Origin: Plantibacter sp. PA-3-X8
GTDB taxonomy: Bacteria; Actinomycetota; Actinomycetes; Actinomycetales; Microbacteriaceae
Direction of reading: 5' to 3'
Assembly (NCBI RefSeq): GCF_003856975.1
Contig: NZ_CP033107.1
Span: forward strand, 2,418,001 to 2,482,000
DNA: 64,000 nt
Positions 35,405 to 44,326 of this stretch are shown piece after piece (the stretch's first letter is position 1; every line of letters starts with the position of its first letter). The notes below the pieces were generated by a model. That model did no database searches, was not told the DNA's origin, and saw nothing but the letters and a program-made list of their open reading frames with translations. The position numbers and the translations under genes are program-made.

Positions 35405-36917
35405 CACGATTACGCACCCCTTCTCCACGGCTTCCGGCACCGACGTCCGCGTCCGGTTCTGCCCGTCGCCGACCGGCACACCGCACGTCGGTCTCGTCCG
35501 CACGGCGCTGTTCAACTGGGCGTACGCCCGGCACACGGGGGGCAAGCTCGTCTTCCGGATCGAGGACACCGATGCCGCTCGCGACAGCGAGGAGAGCTAC
35601 GAGCAGCTCGTCGACGCGCTCACGTGGCTGCGGCTCGACTGGGACGAGGGCGTCGGCGTCGGCGGACCCCACGCGCCGTACCGGCAGTCCGAGCGGAGCG
35701 ACATCTATGCCGACGTGATCGCGCGGCTGACGGCTGCCGGGCACCTCTACGAGAGCTTCTCGAACGCCGACGAGATCGACGCGCGCAACGAGGCGGCCGG
35801 CCGGCCGAAGCAGTTCGGGTACGACAACTTCGACCGCGACCTCACCGACGAGCAGCGCGCCGCGTTCCGAGCCGAGGGCCGCGAGCCGGCGCTCCGTCTG
35901 CGGGTCCCGGACGACGACCTCAGCTTCGACGACCTCGTGCGCGGTGAGATCACCTTCCCGGCCGGGTCGTTCACGGACTTCGTCCTCGTGCGCCCGAACG
36001 GCAAGCCGCTCTACACGCTCGTGAACCCCGTCGACGACGCCATCATGCAGATCACCCACGTCCTCCGCGGCGAGGACCTGCTGCCGTCGACGCCGCGGCA
36101 GATCGCCCTGTACCACGCGCTCATCGACATCGGCCTCACGACCTTCGTCCCACGGTTCGGTCACCTGCCGTACGTCATGGGCGAAGGCAACAAGAAGCTC
36201 TCCAAGCGCGACCCGGAGGCGAACCTCTTCCACCACCGCGACCGTGGCTTCGTGCCGGAGGGGCTCATCAACTACCTCGCACTGCTCGGATGGTCGCTGA
36301 GCGGCGACCGCGACGTCTTCTCGATCGACGAGATGATCGCCGCGTTCGACGTCGTCGACGTCAACCCGAACCCGGCGCGCTTCGACCTCAAGAAGGCGGA
36401 GTCCATCAACGGCGACCACATCCGACTGCTGGAGCCGGCCGACTTCCTCGGCCGCATCACGCCGTACCTCGTCGAGGCCGGTGTGGTGAGCGAGCCCGTC
36501 ACCGAGGCGCAGCAGGCCGTGCTCGAGCAGGCCGCCCCGCTCGTCCAGGAGCGCATCGCGCTGCTCGGCGAGGTCCCCGCGCTCCTCGGCTTCCTGTTCC
36601 GCGGTGCCGCGGAGCTCGAGTACCAGGACGACGCGCTCAAGGGTCTTCCGGCGAACGCCGGCGAGGTGCTCGCCGCGTCCATCGGCGCCCTCGAGCTCGT
36701 CCCCGAGTCGGAGTGGACGGCCGGATCGATCCAGGACGCGCTCGCCGGTGCGCTCATCGAGGGCCTCGGACTGAAGCCCCGTATCGCCTACGGCCCGCTG
36801 CGCGTCGCGGCGTCCGGGCGTCGGATCTCCCCGCCGCTGTTCGAGTCGCTCGAGATCCTCGGGAAGACGGAATCGATCACGCGACTCGATCGGCTCTCCG
36901 CGCACCTCGCGTCATGA
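35397..36917 (+). CDS. gltX: Glutamyl-tRNA synthetase
   Basis: A 506-residue class I aminoacyl-tRNA synthetase that charges tRNA-Glu (and possibly tRNA-Gln, where Gln is made by amidation). The HIGH-type motif is [21 protein letters not shown] at residues 17-37, RIEDTD follows, and the KMSKS-type motif is KLSKRD near residue 265. The ATG lies inside the lysR 3' end; TAAGAT (35383-35388) is 8 nt upstream, suggesting its own near-leaderless promoter. The stop overlaps the next gene by 4 nt. Confidence 0.96.
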   Translation: MSDTITHPFSTASGTDVRVRFCPSPTGTPHVGLVRTALFNWAYARHTGGKLVFRIEDTDAARDSEESYEQLVDALTWLRLDWDEGVGVGGPHAPYRQSERSDIYADVIARLTAAGHLYESFSNADEIDARNEAAGRPKQFGYDNFDRDLTDEQRAAFRAEGREPALRLRVPDDDLSFDDLVRGEITFPAGSFTDFVLVRPNGKPLYTLVNPVDDAIMQITHVLRGEDLLPSTPRQIALYHALIDIGLTTFVPRFGHLPYVMGEGNKKLSKRDPEANLFHHRDRGFVPEGLINYLALLGWSLSGDRDVFSIDEMIAAFDVVDVNPNPARFDLKKAESINGDHIRLLEPADFLGRITPYLVEAGVVSEPVTEAQQAVLEQAAPLVQERIALLGEVPALLGFLFRGAAELEYQDDALKGLPANAGEVLAASIGALELVPESEWTAGSIQDALAGALIEGLGLKPRIAYGPLRVAASGRRISPPLFESLEILGKTESITRLDRLSAHLAS

Positions 36918-37834
36918 GCGACTCGTACGACGTCGTCGTCGTCGGTGCGGGACCCGCGGGACTCTCGGCCGCGCTGAACCTGGCGCGCGCGCGTCGGCGC
37001 ATCCTCGTGCTCGACGGCAATCGCCCACGGCACGCTGCGACGCTGCGCTCGCACGGCTTCCTCACCCGCGACGGCATCGCTCCGCTGGATCTCCGGCGAA
37101 TGGGGCGCGAGGAGGTCGCGGCGTACGCGAACGCGGAGGTCCAGTTCGCGTCCGTGCAGTCGATCGAGGCGACTGCTGACGGCTTCCACGTCGTCGCCCA
37201 GGGGGTCCGCGGCGAGCCGGATCGCGACGTCGTGACCAGGACGGTCGTCGTCGCGAGCGGTCTCACGGAGACGCTGCCGAAGGTCGCGAACCTGCGGGCT
37301 TTCTACGGAACTGATCTGCACAGCTGCGTCGAGTGCGACGGGTACGAGAAGGCCGATGCGCCGCTCGCGCTCATCGGCGAGACGACGGACCTGGCGGAAT
37401 GGGCGATCCTCATCGCACAGTGGTCGTCGGACCTCATCGTCTTCACGAACGGCACCGACACCGTCACCGGCCCCGAGGAGGCCGCGCTCGCTTCCGCGGG
37501 CATCCGGGTCGAGCGCGGAGCGATCGCGGAGCTCGACGGCGGTCGCGACGGCTTCACCGGTGTCCGCCTCGCCGACGGTACGCTCATCCCGCGCTCCGGG
37601 GGCTTCGTGCGGCCGCAGTGGGCCGCGCCCCTCGGATATCTGGAACAGCTCTCACTCGATCGCGACACCGACGGGTACGTCGTGGTCGACGCCTGGGGTC
37701 GCACGTCCGTGCCGGGCGTGTACGCCGCCGGCGACATCACGCCTCCCGGCCCGCAGCAGCTCATCGTGGCGGCCGGGAACGGCGCTCGGGTGTCCAGAGC
37801 ACTCAACCGGGACCTCGCGGGCGTCCCCAGCTGA
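36914..37834 (+). CDS. Thioredoxin reductase-like FAD oxidoreductase
   Basis: A 306-residue NAD(P)/FAD pyridine nucleotide-disulfide oxidoreductase of class II. FAD motif [28 protein letters not shown] is at the N-terminus, a CVEC redox pair (C138, C141) replaces the CATC of thioredoxin reductase, and GVYAAGDI ends the FAD site. The NADP motif region ([14 protein letters not shown]) is degenerate compared with GGGDSA, so the electron donor or partner may differ. Its ATG overlaps the gltX stop (ATGA), implying coupled translation. Confidence 0.88.
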   Translation: MSDSYDVVVVGAGPAGLSAALNLARARRRILVLDGNRPRHAATLRSHGFLTRDGIAPLDLRRMGREEVAAYANAEVQFASVQSIEATADGFHVVAQGVRGEPDRDVVTRTVVVASGLTETLPKVANLRAFYGTDLHSCVECDGYEKADAPLALIGETTDLAEWAILIAQWSSDLIVFTNGTDTVTGPEEAALASAGIRVERGAIAELDGGRDGFTGVRLADGTLIPRSGGFVRPQWAAPLGYLEQLSLDRDTDGYVVVDAWGRTSVPGVYAAGDITPPGPQQLIVAAGNGARVSRALNRDLAGVPS

Positions 37835-37924
37835 GCGCTCGCGACGCGCCCGGGACGCTTCGATTTGAGACGGCCGCCTCCGTAGGCTAGTGTTGTTCTT
37901 CGGTCGGGGCTTCGGTTCTGACAG

Positions 37925-37999
37925 TGGGGTATGGTGTAATTGGCAACACGACTGATTCTGGTTCAGTTGTTCTTGGTTCGAGTCCAGGTACCCCAGCCA
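37925..37999 (+). tRNA. tRNA-Gln (anticodon CTG)
   Basis: The acceptor arms TGGGGTA and TACCCCA pair. The anticodon stem CTGA/TCAG encloses TTCTGGT with CTG at 37958-37960. The T-arm is TTGG-TTCGAGT-CCAG. G37996 is the discriminator, followed by an encoded CCA (37997-37999). It reads CAG, the main Gln codon here. TAGGCT at about 37884 is a candidate -10. Confidence 0.95.
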
Positions 38000-38013
38000 G
38001 ACAGCAACATCAC

Positions 38014-38048
38014 GACGAAGGCCCGCGATCACCTCGCGGGCCTTCGTC
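38014..38048 (+). terminator. Terminator after tRNA-Gln
   Basis: GACGAAGGCCCGCGA and its complement form a perfect 15-bp stem with a TCACC loop, 15 nt after the tRNA. Confidence 0.8.
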
Positions 38049-38106
38049 GTTTGTGGCGTGCTCGGCCCGTCGGCGGGACGGAGGGTGCAGTGGCACACCG
38101 ACGTCC

Positions 38107-38718
38107 TCAACGAGGCCCCGAATCCTCCTCGACGGCAGTGCGCTCGAACGCGATGATGCGCTCGACCGCCGGGGCGATCTGCGACGCCATCCGACGGAAG
38201 ACCTCCGGGCCCTGACCGAACGGGTCGACGACGTCGTCCTGGGCCGGATCCGGGAGTCGTGCGCTCGTCCGGTTGGCCGCCAGCTCGGGGGCAAGACGCG
38301 TCCAGCGCCCTGCTCGAGGGCGGGGAAGTCGTCCCGAGTCGACGGTGTCGAGGAGCCGGGCGAACTCACGCAGGGAGAAGGTCCGACGCAGCGCCTCCGG
38401 GCACAGCCTGAGGACGGCGCTGCGATGCTCCCGCGTCATGGTCAGGACGACGTCCTGTCGAGTGACGAGGCCCGCGGTGAGCTGCGTCGCGGTGAAGCCG
38501 GCTGCCGTCGCGGCGAGTGGACCGAGCAACGCCGCGCTCGAGGCGTCGATCGGGTGGCCGCGCAGCGCGCCCGTCCCGGCGCTCCGCACCTCGAAGCCGG
38601 ACGCGTCGACCTCCGCCAGCCCGCCGCCGAGAAGAAAATGGGCATACGGGGATCGACAGATGTTGCCGGTGCAGACGATCAGGATGCGGGTCGGAGGCGG
38701 ATCGAGCGGGGTGTTCAT
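38107..38718 (-). CDS. Low-molecular-weight protein tyrosine phosphatase
   Basis: A 203-residue LMW-PTP/Wzb-type phosphatase. The P-loop CTGNICRSPYAHFLL (about residues 16-30) has the CX5R signature with nucleophile Cys. The general-acid aspartate is probably in the LPDPAQDDVVDPFG segment near residue 170. It normally dephosphorylates a bacterial tyrosine kinase. The gene starts with a 4-nt overlap on the BY-kinase stop, so kinase and phosphatase are made together. It is about 40 residues longer than typical members, from an insertion before the Asp loop. Confidence 0.9.
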   Translation of the reverse strand: MNTPLDPPPTRILIVCTGNICRSPYAHFLLGGGLAEVDASGFEVRSAGTGALRGHPIDASSAALLGPLAATAAGFTATQLTAGLVTRQDVVLTMTREHRSAVLRLCPEALRRTFSLREFARLLDTVDSGRLPRPRAGRWTRLAPELAANRTSARLPDPAQDDVVDPFGQGPEVFRRMASQIAPAVERIIAFERTAVEEDSGPR

Positions 38719-40121
38719 GCCGTGGTCCGCCGTGGTCGACGCGTCGGGGCGGTCCGGTGGTAGTACGCGTAGGACGACGACTGCTCTCCTCGAGCCACCT
38801 CGATGCGGTTGAGAACGACCCCGAGGAGCTTCGCCTGGACGAAGCTGAGGTTCTCGAGGGACTGCCGGAGCTGGTCGCGGTGCAGTCGGCCGTCGGCCGA
38901 CGCCACGAGCAGGACGCCGCTCGCAAGCGTCGACAGTGCTGTCGGGTCCGAGACGTTGATGAGCGGGGGTGTGTCGATGACCACCACGTCGTACGCGCGT
39001 TCCATCTCTGAGAGTGCGCGCTCCATCGCCGCTGATCCGAGCAGTTCGCTCGGATTCGGCGGCAGCTCGCCGGAGGTGAGGACGGCGAGACGCCCCGCCC
39101 CGTCGACCGCTTGCGAGGCATCGCCGAGGCTGATCCTGCCGGTGAGCACGGTCGTGAGCCCGACCGCACCCTCGAGGCCGAACATCTCGTGCTGTCGGGG
39201 TCGGCGCAGGTCCGCATCGACGAGGAGGACGGAGTTCCCCGCTTCCGCGAGGACGAGCGCGAGGTTCGCCGCGGTGGTGCTCTTCCCCTCGCCCGGAACC
39301 GAGGACGTGACCATCACACTGCGGAGTCCGCCGTCGATGGAGGCGAACTGGAGGTGTGTCCGAAGCTGCCGGAAGCTCTCGGCGCGCCGGCTGTAGCTCT
39401 CCGTCGATCCGAGGATGAGTTGGGCCGCGTCGGTGGGTTCCGTGTGGAAGGCGCCGAGGATGCTCGTGTCCGTGAGCTTCTCGATCGCCGCGCGACCGCG
39501 GAGTCGGGTGTCGAGGACCTCGATCAGCAGCGTGATCCCGACGCCCAGGGCGAGGCCGGCGAGGATGCCCACCGCGAGGTTCTGCAGCACGTTCGGCGCG
39601 ACGGGGGACCGGGGTGGAGACGCCTCTTCCACGATCGTCAGCCCGACCGGGGTCGGATCGCCCAGCGCACCGGCGGCGTCCACCTCGTTGGCGCTCTCGA
39701 CGTCGTCGACGAGGTCGACGAGCACCTGGGCTGCGGTGTTCGCGATGCGGGCTGCCGCAACCGGATCGCTGTCGACGGCGGAGATGTCGATCAGGACCGA
39801 CTGGGCGGGATTGGACGCTGAGATCGTCCCGATGAGCGACGCGGGGTCGAGGTCGAGGCGGTCGGCCACCGTGGACCGGACGGTCGAACCGGTGGCGAGG
39901 ATCACGTACGAGGCGACGCGGCTCTGGGCGAAGGCGTTGCCCTGATTGAGGTCGCCGACGGAGTCGCCGCCGGTGACGGCGACGAACAGCTGGCCCGTCG
40001 ACTGGTACACGGGTTGGGTGATGAGGGTGTACCCGTGGGCGAGCGCCGCTGCTCCCATGGTGATCGCGACGATGAGCAGCCAGCGATGGCGGAGGATGCG
40101 CAGGTAGTCCTTCAGGTCCAT
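38715..40121 (-). CDS. Polysaccharide co-polymerase/BY-kinase fusion
   Basis: A 468-residue Wzz-like and bacterial tyrosine kinase fusion. The N-terminal chain-length-determinant domain is bounded by helices at about residues 14-34 and 180-202. The kinase domain holds Walker A VPGEGKS (K280), Walker A' LLVDADLRRP (299-308) and Walker B VVIDTPP (380-386). The C-terminal tyrosine cluster is short (Y451, Y453, Y454). Such proteins set capsule or exopolysaccharide chain length. TAACAT (40133-40128) lies 6 nt before the ATG. No glycosyltransferase or flippase is in the window. Confidence 0.9.
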   Translation of the reverse strand: MDLKDYLRILRHRWLLIVAITMGAAALAHGYTLITQPVYQSTGQLFVAVTGGDSVGDLNQGNAFAQSRVASYVILATGSTVRSTVADRLDLDPASLIGTISASNPAQSVLIDISAVDSDPVAAARIANTAAQVLVDLVDDVESANEVDAAGALGDPTPVGLTIVEEASPPRSPVAPNVLQNLAVGILAGLALGVGITLLIEVLDTRLRGRAAIEKLTDTSILGAFHTEPTDAAQLILGSTESYSRRAESFRQLRTHLQFASIDGGLRSVMVTSSVPGEGKSTTAANLALVLAEAGNSVLLVDADLRRPRQHEMFGLEGAVGLTTVLTGRISLGDASQAVDGAGRLAVLTSGELPPNPSELLGSAAMERALSEMERAYDVVVIDTPPLINVSDPTALSTLASGVLLVASADGRLHRDQLRQSLENLSFVQAKLLGVVLNRIEVARGEQSSSYAYYHRTAPTRRPRRTTA

Positions 40122-40169
40122 CCTGATATGTTAGTCGTCTGACATGTGCGTCGTGTCCGGCGGAGACGA

Positions 40170-40203
40170 CGCAGGGCCCGGACTCACGAGTCCGGGCCCT
40201 GCG
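40170..40203 (-). terminator. Strong hairpin terminator
   Basis: A 15-bp perfect inverted repeat (CGCAGGGCCCGGACT and its complement, CACG loop) 26 nt beyond the stop of the minus-strand hexapeptide-repeat gene and upstream of the BY-kinase gene promoter. Confidence 0.8.
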
Positions 40204-40228
40204 TGACGGTGGTGGAGCGGTCTGCCGG

Positions 40229-40705
40229 TCAGGCGGCCTTCCCGAACCGGTCGGTGCCGTTCGCACGAGGTCGGCGCGGGGCGCGGTTCGTCTGACGGAC
40301 CGTCGGTTCGGTCATGACCGGTCGTTCACTGCCGACCACGGTGCGGTCTGCGACCCTGGCATCCCGATCCACGCTCGCGCCGTGGGCGACCTGGACGTCG
40401 GCGCCGAGACGGGCGTCGCTTCCGACCCGCGCTCCGCGTCCGATGACACAGCGCTCCCCGATGTGGACGTTCGCGCCGATGAAGGCGCCTTCGCCGATCA
40501 CCGCGGACCGGTCGATCCAGGTTCCGGCACCGATCCAGGCGTTGGCACGGATGTCCGCGTCAGCCTCCACGAAGGTAGTGCGTTCGATGAACGCCGACGG
40601 ATCGATCAGTGCACGAGCTGCGACCATGCCCTTGCCGTTCGGGTGGTGACGGTACCGTTCCACCTCGCCGGTCCGGCCTTCGATCTCTTCGTACACTCTC
40701 GCCAT
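40229..40705 (-). CDS. Hexapeptide-repeat (left-handed beta-helix) protein
   Basis: A 158-residue protein. About residues 32-128 form imperfect hexapeptide turns (IDPSAFIERTTFVEADADIRANAWIGAGTWIDRSAVIGEGAFIGANVHIGERCVIGRGARVG) typical of left-handed beta-helix acyltransferases and carbonic-anhydrase-like proteins. No catalytic His of acetyltransferases is evident, and the C-terminal ~30 residues are basic and likely disordered. The role is unknown: a sugar O-acetyltransferase near the polysaccharide kinase is possible. The Shine-Dalgarno AGAAGGGGG precedes the ATG. It lies 154 bp downstream of dnaE2. Confidence 0.75.
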   Translation of the reverse strand: MARVYEEIEGRTGEVERYRHHPNGKGMVAARALIDPSAFIERTTFVEADADIRANAWIGAGTWIDRSAVIGEGAFIGANVHIGERCVIGRGARVGSDARLGADVQVAHGASVDRDARVADRTVVGSERPVMTEPTVRQTNRAPRRPRANGTDRFGKAA

Positions 40706-40859
40706 GGGTGACCCCCTTCTGGTCTACTCAACACTGGGGACAACGCCGGGTGGCTCCCGGTCATTCCTTCCCGGGGCCTGCCTGGGAATCCCATGAGTCT
40801 CGTGCTGTGCTGTAGAGGGTGTTCGGAGGAGGAGCCCGCCGCGGTTTGGTCGTGACGGG

Positions 40860-43800
40860 TCATTGGAAGTCGCGCGAACGGGTGTTCGCCCCGATCCGGA
40901 GCGCTTCCAACCGATCCGCCACCAGATTGACGATGCCTTCCGGTGATCGCTCCAGCATGCCGCGGACCACCATTGCCGGGGCTTCCCTGGCCACGCGGCG
41001 ATACCGGTTCCAGACGCCGACACTGCAGATCACGTTGACGAGTCCCGCTTCGTCCTCGAGGTTCATGAAGGTGATGCCGCTCGCCGTCGCCGGCCGTTGC
41101 CGATGCGTCACGACGCCCCCGACCTCCACGCGACGGTCCGTCTGCGCCGTCAGGAGTTCGTCGGACCGCAGCGCCCCTCGTCGCATGAGCTCGGCTCGGA
41201 CGTGGCGGATGGGGTGGTCGTCGGTCGACATCCCGGTCGACCAGATGTCGGAGATGAGTTGTTCGGCGGCCGTCGGAACCGGGAGCAACGGCGGCTGCAC
41301 GGTCGTGAACGTCCCCTCGAGCTGGTCGGGACGATGCCGACTGGCCTGCGCTGCGCCCCACATCGCCTCACGACGGGTGAGGCCGAATCCGTCGAAGGCG
41401 CCTGCCGCCGACAGCGACTCCAACTGCGAGGAGCTCAGGCCGATGCGCCTGGCCAAGTCGGCCTGGCTGGTGAACAGCCCTCCGGACTCCCGTTCGGCGA
41501 CGATCCGCTTCGCGAGCTCCTCACCGATCCCCTGGACGGAGGAGAGTCCCAGCCGGACGGCGAGTGCGCCGTCGCGCCGGTGTCCTGCCGAATCGTCGGG
41601 AAGGAGCGGATCGAAGAGCCCGGTCGGCCCCTGTTCGTGTTCGAGGCAGCGCGTGCGCCCGCCGGGAGCGACCGGGGCGCCGGGGGTGGCCTCCGGGTCG
41701 AGCGCTTCGAGGCCGGCCTGTGCGCCGGAGCGATGCAGATCGGGACGCAGGACGGAGACGCCGTGTCGGCGGGCGTCGGCGACGAGGGTCATCGGCGAGT
41801 AGAACCCCATGGGCTGCGCGCGGAGCAGGGCCGCGAGGAAGGCCCCCGGGTAGTGCAGGCGCAGCCAGGCGCTCACGTAGACGAGGAGGGCGAAGCTCAG
41901 GGAGTGGCTCTCGGCGAAGCCGAAGTTGGCGAAGGCCTGGATCTTGGCGTACACGGCATCGGCGTCCGCACCGACGATGCCGTTACCGGCCATGCCGAGG
42001 TACAGCGTGTCCTTGAGGCTCTCGATCTTCTCCTCGCCGCGCTTCGATCCCATAGCCCGGCGCAGGAGGTCAGCGTCCTCGGCCGAGCACCCACCGACGG
42101 CCATCGCCATCTGCATGAGCTGCTCCTGGAACAACGGCACGCCGAGCGTGCGTTCGAGGACCGGTTCGAGGCTCGGGTGGAGGTAGGTGATGGGCTCCTG
42201 GCCGGTCTTCCGGCGCAGGTAGGGGTGCACCGCGCCGCCCTGGATGGGCCCAGGGCGGATCATGGCGACCTCGATGACGAGATCGTAGAACCGGCGGGGG
42301 AGCAAGCGCGGCAGCATGCCCATCTGCGCGCGGCTCTCCACCTGGAAGACCCCGATGGTGTCGGCCCGGCAGAGCTGGTCGTAGACCCCTGCTTCGTCCT
42401 TCGGGATGGTCTCCAGGGTCCAGCGTTCCCCGGTGTGCTCGGCCACGAGGTCGAAGCAGTACTGGATGGCCGAGAGCATGCCGAGACCCAGGAGGTCGAA
42501 CTTGACGAGACCCATCCAGGCGCAGTCGTCCTTGTCCCACTGGAGGACCGTGCGACCGTCCATGCGCCCGTGCTCGATCGGGCAGACCTCGCCGACCGGC
42601 CGATCGGTCAGCACCATGCCACCCGAGTGGATGCCCAGGTGCCGGGGCAGGGTGAGCATCTGCTGCGCAAGACCGACGACGCGCTCGGGGATGTCGTGGT
42701 CGGCGCTCGACATGACCCCGCCCCAACGCTCGACCTGTTTCGACCAGGCGTCCTGCTGACCGGGGCTGTACCCGAGCGCCTTGGCGGTGTCGCGGACGGC
42801 GAACTTCGGCCGATAGCTGATGATGTTCGCGACCTGAGCGGCGTTGCGGCGCCCGTAGGTCTCGTAGACGTACTGGATGGCCTCCTCGCGCCGGTCGGAG
42901 TCGAAGTCGACGTCGATGTCGGGCTCCTCCTCCCGCATGCTGGAGAGGAACCGTTCGAACGGCAGCTCGTAGAAGATCGAGTCGACGGCGGTGATCCCGA
43001 GCAGGTAGCAGACGGCCGAGTTCGCGGCGGAACCGCGTCCCTGGCAGAGGATGCCCCGGCCGCGGGCGAAACTGACGATGTCGTGCACGATCAGGAAGTA
43101 CCCGGGGAAGTCCTTCTGCTCGATGACCTCGAGCTCCCGTTCGATGCGTCGGAGGTGTTCGGGAGTGGCGTCGGGGTACTTGACGGGGACGGCTTCGAGC
43201 ACGAGGTGCCGAAGCCAGCTCATGGGCGTATGCCCCTCCGGGACGCGCTGTCGCGGGAGCTTCGGGCGGACCGCCCGCAGGCTGAAGGCGAGTTCGTCGG
43301 CCAGCTCGACGCTCCGTGCCACCGCTCCGGGATATCTGGCGAACCGGTCCGCCATCTCGGCTCCGCTCCGCAGGTGCGCGGTTCCGGCCGCGGGAAGCCA
43401 TCCGTCGAGCTCGTCGAGGCTGCGTCGTGCTCGGACGGCCGCCAGCGCGGTCTGGAGTCGATGCTGCTCGGGCGTGGCGTAATGGACGTTGCCCGTGGCG
43501 ACGACGGTGAGGTCGAGCAACGCCGCGATCTCGGCGAGTGCATCGTTCTCCGCCGAGTCCTCCGGGTGGCCGTGGTCGCTCAACTCGACGACGACGTGCT
43601 CCGGACCGAACAGGGCGACGAGTCGGTCGACCGCGGCGGCGGCGGCCTCCAGACCGTGCTCACGGAGCGCGGTGCGGACGAACCCCTTGCGGCACCCGGT
43701 GAGCACGGTCACGTGGCCGGCGACGGAGGCGGCGAGCCGCTCGAGGTCGTAGATCGGGTGGCCCTTCTCGGCTCCGTCGGCGAGTTGTGCGTCCGTGATC

Positions 43801-44282
43801 GCGCCGGCCAGGCGGTGATACCCCTCTGCTCGACGGGCGAGCAGGAGTAGATGATGCCCGACGGGGTCGGGGACGCCGTTCTGCGGCCGGTCCAAGCCGA
43901 TGGACAGTTCGGCACCGTAGACCGTCCGGAGATCGGGGAACCGTTCCGCCGCCTCGGCCATCCGTACGACGCCGTAGAAACCGTCGTGGTCGGTGAGCGC
44001 GAGCGCGTGCAGGCCGAGTGCCGCAGCCTCTTCGACGAGCCGCTCCGGCGGGCTCGCGCCGTCGAGGAAGCTGAAGCTCGAGTGCGCGTGGAGTTCCGCA
44101 TAGGGGACCCGCGTCGTCGTCGGGCGCTGCTCCGGTGGTTCGGGGACGTACGGTTGACGCTTCCGCGACCAGGCCGGGCTGTCCCCGCCGTCGGCTCCCA
44201 GCGGCAGGGTGGCCGGTCGGCTCGCGTCGGACAGACGGCGCTCGAACTCCGACCATGAGACCGGGGGGTTGTTCCATCCCAT
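40860..44282 (-). CDS. dnaE2: Error-prone DNA polymerase DnaE2
   Basis: A 1140-residue C-family polymerase, the translesion catalytic subunit of the actinobacterial SOS mutasome. The PHP domain opens with YAELHAHSSFSFLDG (about residue 61) and ALTDHDG. The polymerase active-site aspartates are D457 and D459 in PDIDVDF, followed by DSDRREEAIQYVY. The C-terminal OB domain includes VEVGGVVTHRQRP. The start ATG at 44282 has a strong GAAGGAG; the upstream ATG 44300 would overlap the ribosome site. It lies 44 nt after imuB, so it is probably in the imuA'-imuB operon. Confidence 0.95.
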   Translation of the reverse strand: MGWNNPPVSWSEFERRLSDASRPATLPLGADGGDSPAWSRKRQPYVPEPPEQRPTTTRVPYAELHAHSSFSFLDGASPPERLVEEAAALGLHALALTDHDGFYGVVRMAEAAERFPDLRTVYGAELSIGLDRPQNGVPDPVGHHLLLLARRAEGYHRLAGAITDAQLADGAEKGHPIYDLERLAASVAGHVTVLTGCRKGFVRTALREHGLEAAAAAVDRLVALFGPEHVVVELSDHGHPEDSAENDALAEIAALLDLTVVATGNVHYATPEQHRLQTALAAVRARRSLDELDGWLPAAGTAHLRSGAEMADRFARYPGAVARSVELADELAFSLRAVRPKLPRQRVPEGHTPMSWLRHLVLEAVPVKYPDATPEHLRRIERELEVIEQKDFPGYFLIVHDIVSFARGRGILCQGRGSAANSAVCYLLGITAVDSIFYELPFERFLSSMREEEPDIDVDFDSDRREEAIQYVYETYGRRNAAQVANIISYRPKFAVRDTAKALGYSPGQQDAWSKQVERWGGVMSSADHDIPERVVGLAQQMLTLPRHLGIHSGGMVLTDRPVGEVCPIEHGRMDGRTVLQWDKDDCAWMGLVKFDLLGLGMLSAIQYCFDLVAEHTGERWTLETIPKDEAGVYDQLCRADTIGVFQVESRAQMGMLPRLLPRRFYDLVIEVAMIRPGPIQGGAVHPYLRRKTGQEPITYLHPSLEPVLERTLGVPLFQEQLMQMAMAVGGCSAEDADLLRRAMGSKRGEEKIESLKDTLYLGMAGNGIVGADADAVYAKIQAFANFGFAESHSLSFALLVYVSAWLRLHYPGAFLAALLRAQPMGFYSPMTLVADARRHGVSVLRPDLHRSGAQAGLEALDPEATPGAPVAPGGRTRCLEHEQGPTGLFDPLLPDDSAGHRRDGALAVRLGLSSVQGIGEELAKRIVAERESGGLFTSQADLARRIGLSSSQLESLSAAGAFDGFGLTRREAMWGAAQASRHRPDQLEGTFTTVQPPLLPVPTAAEQLISDIWSTGMSTDDHPIRHVRAELMRRGALRSDELLTAQTDRRVEVGGVVTHRQRPATASGITFMNLEDEAGLVNVICSVGVWNRYRRVAREAPAMVVRGMLERSPEGIVNLVADRLEALRIGANTRSRDFQ

Positions 44283-44326
44283 GCTGGGCTCCTTCGTCAT
44301 GCGGTGCGGTGCGGACGTGATGCGGT

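Noticed and set aside
37652..38110. 152-aa minus-strand ORF containing a DSNQEQLNQNQ stretch
   Set aside because: The polar stretch is the antisense of tRNA-Gln and the rest overlaps the flavoprotein gene.
41097..43850. 917-aa plus-strand ORF opposite dnaE2
   Set aside because: High GC leaves long antisense frames open. The dnaE2 strand has canonical catalytic motifs throughout.
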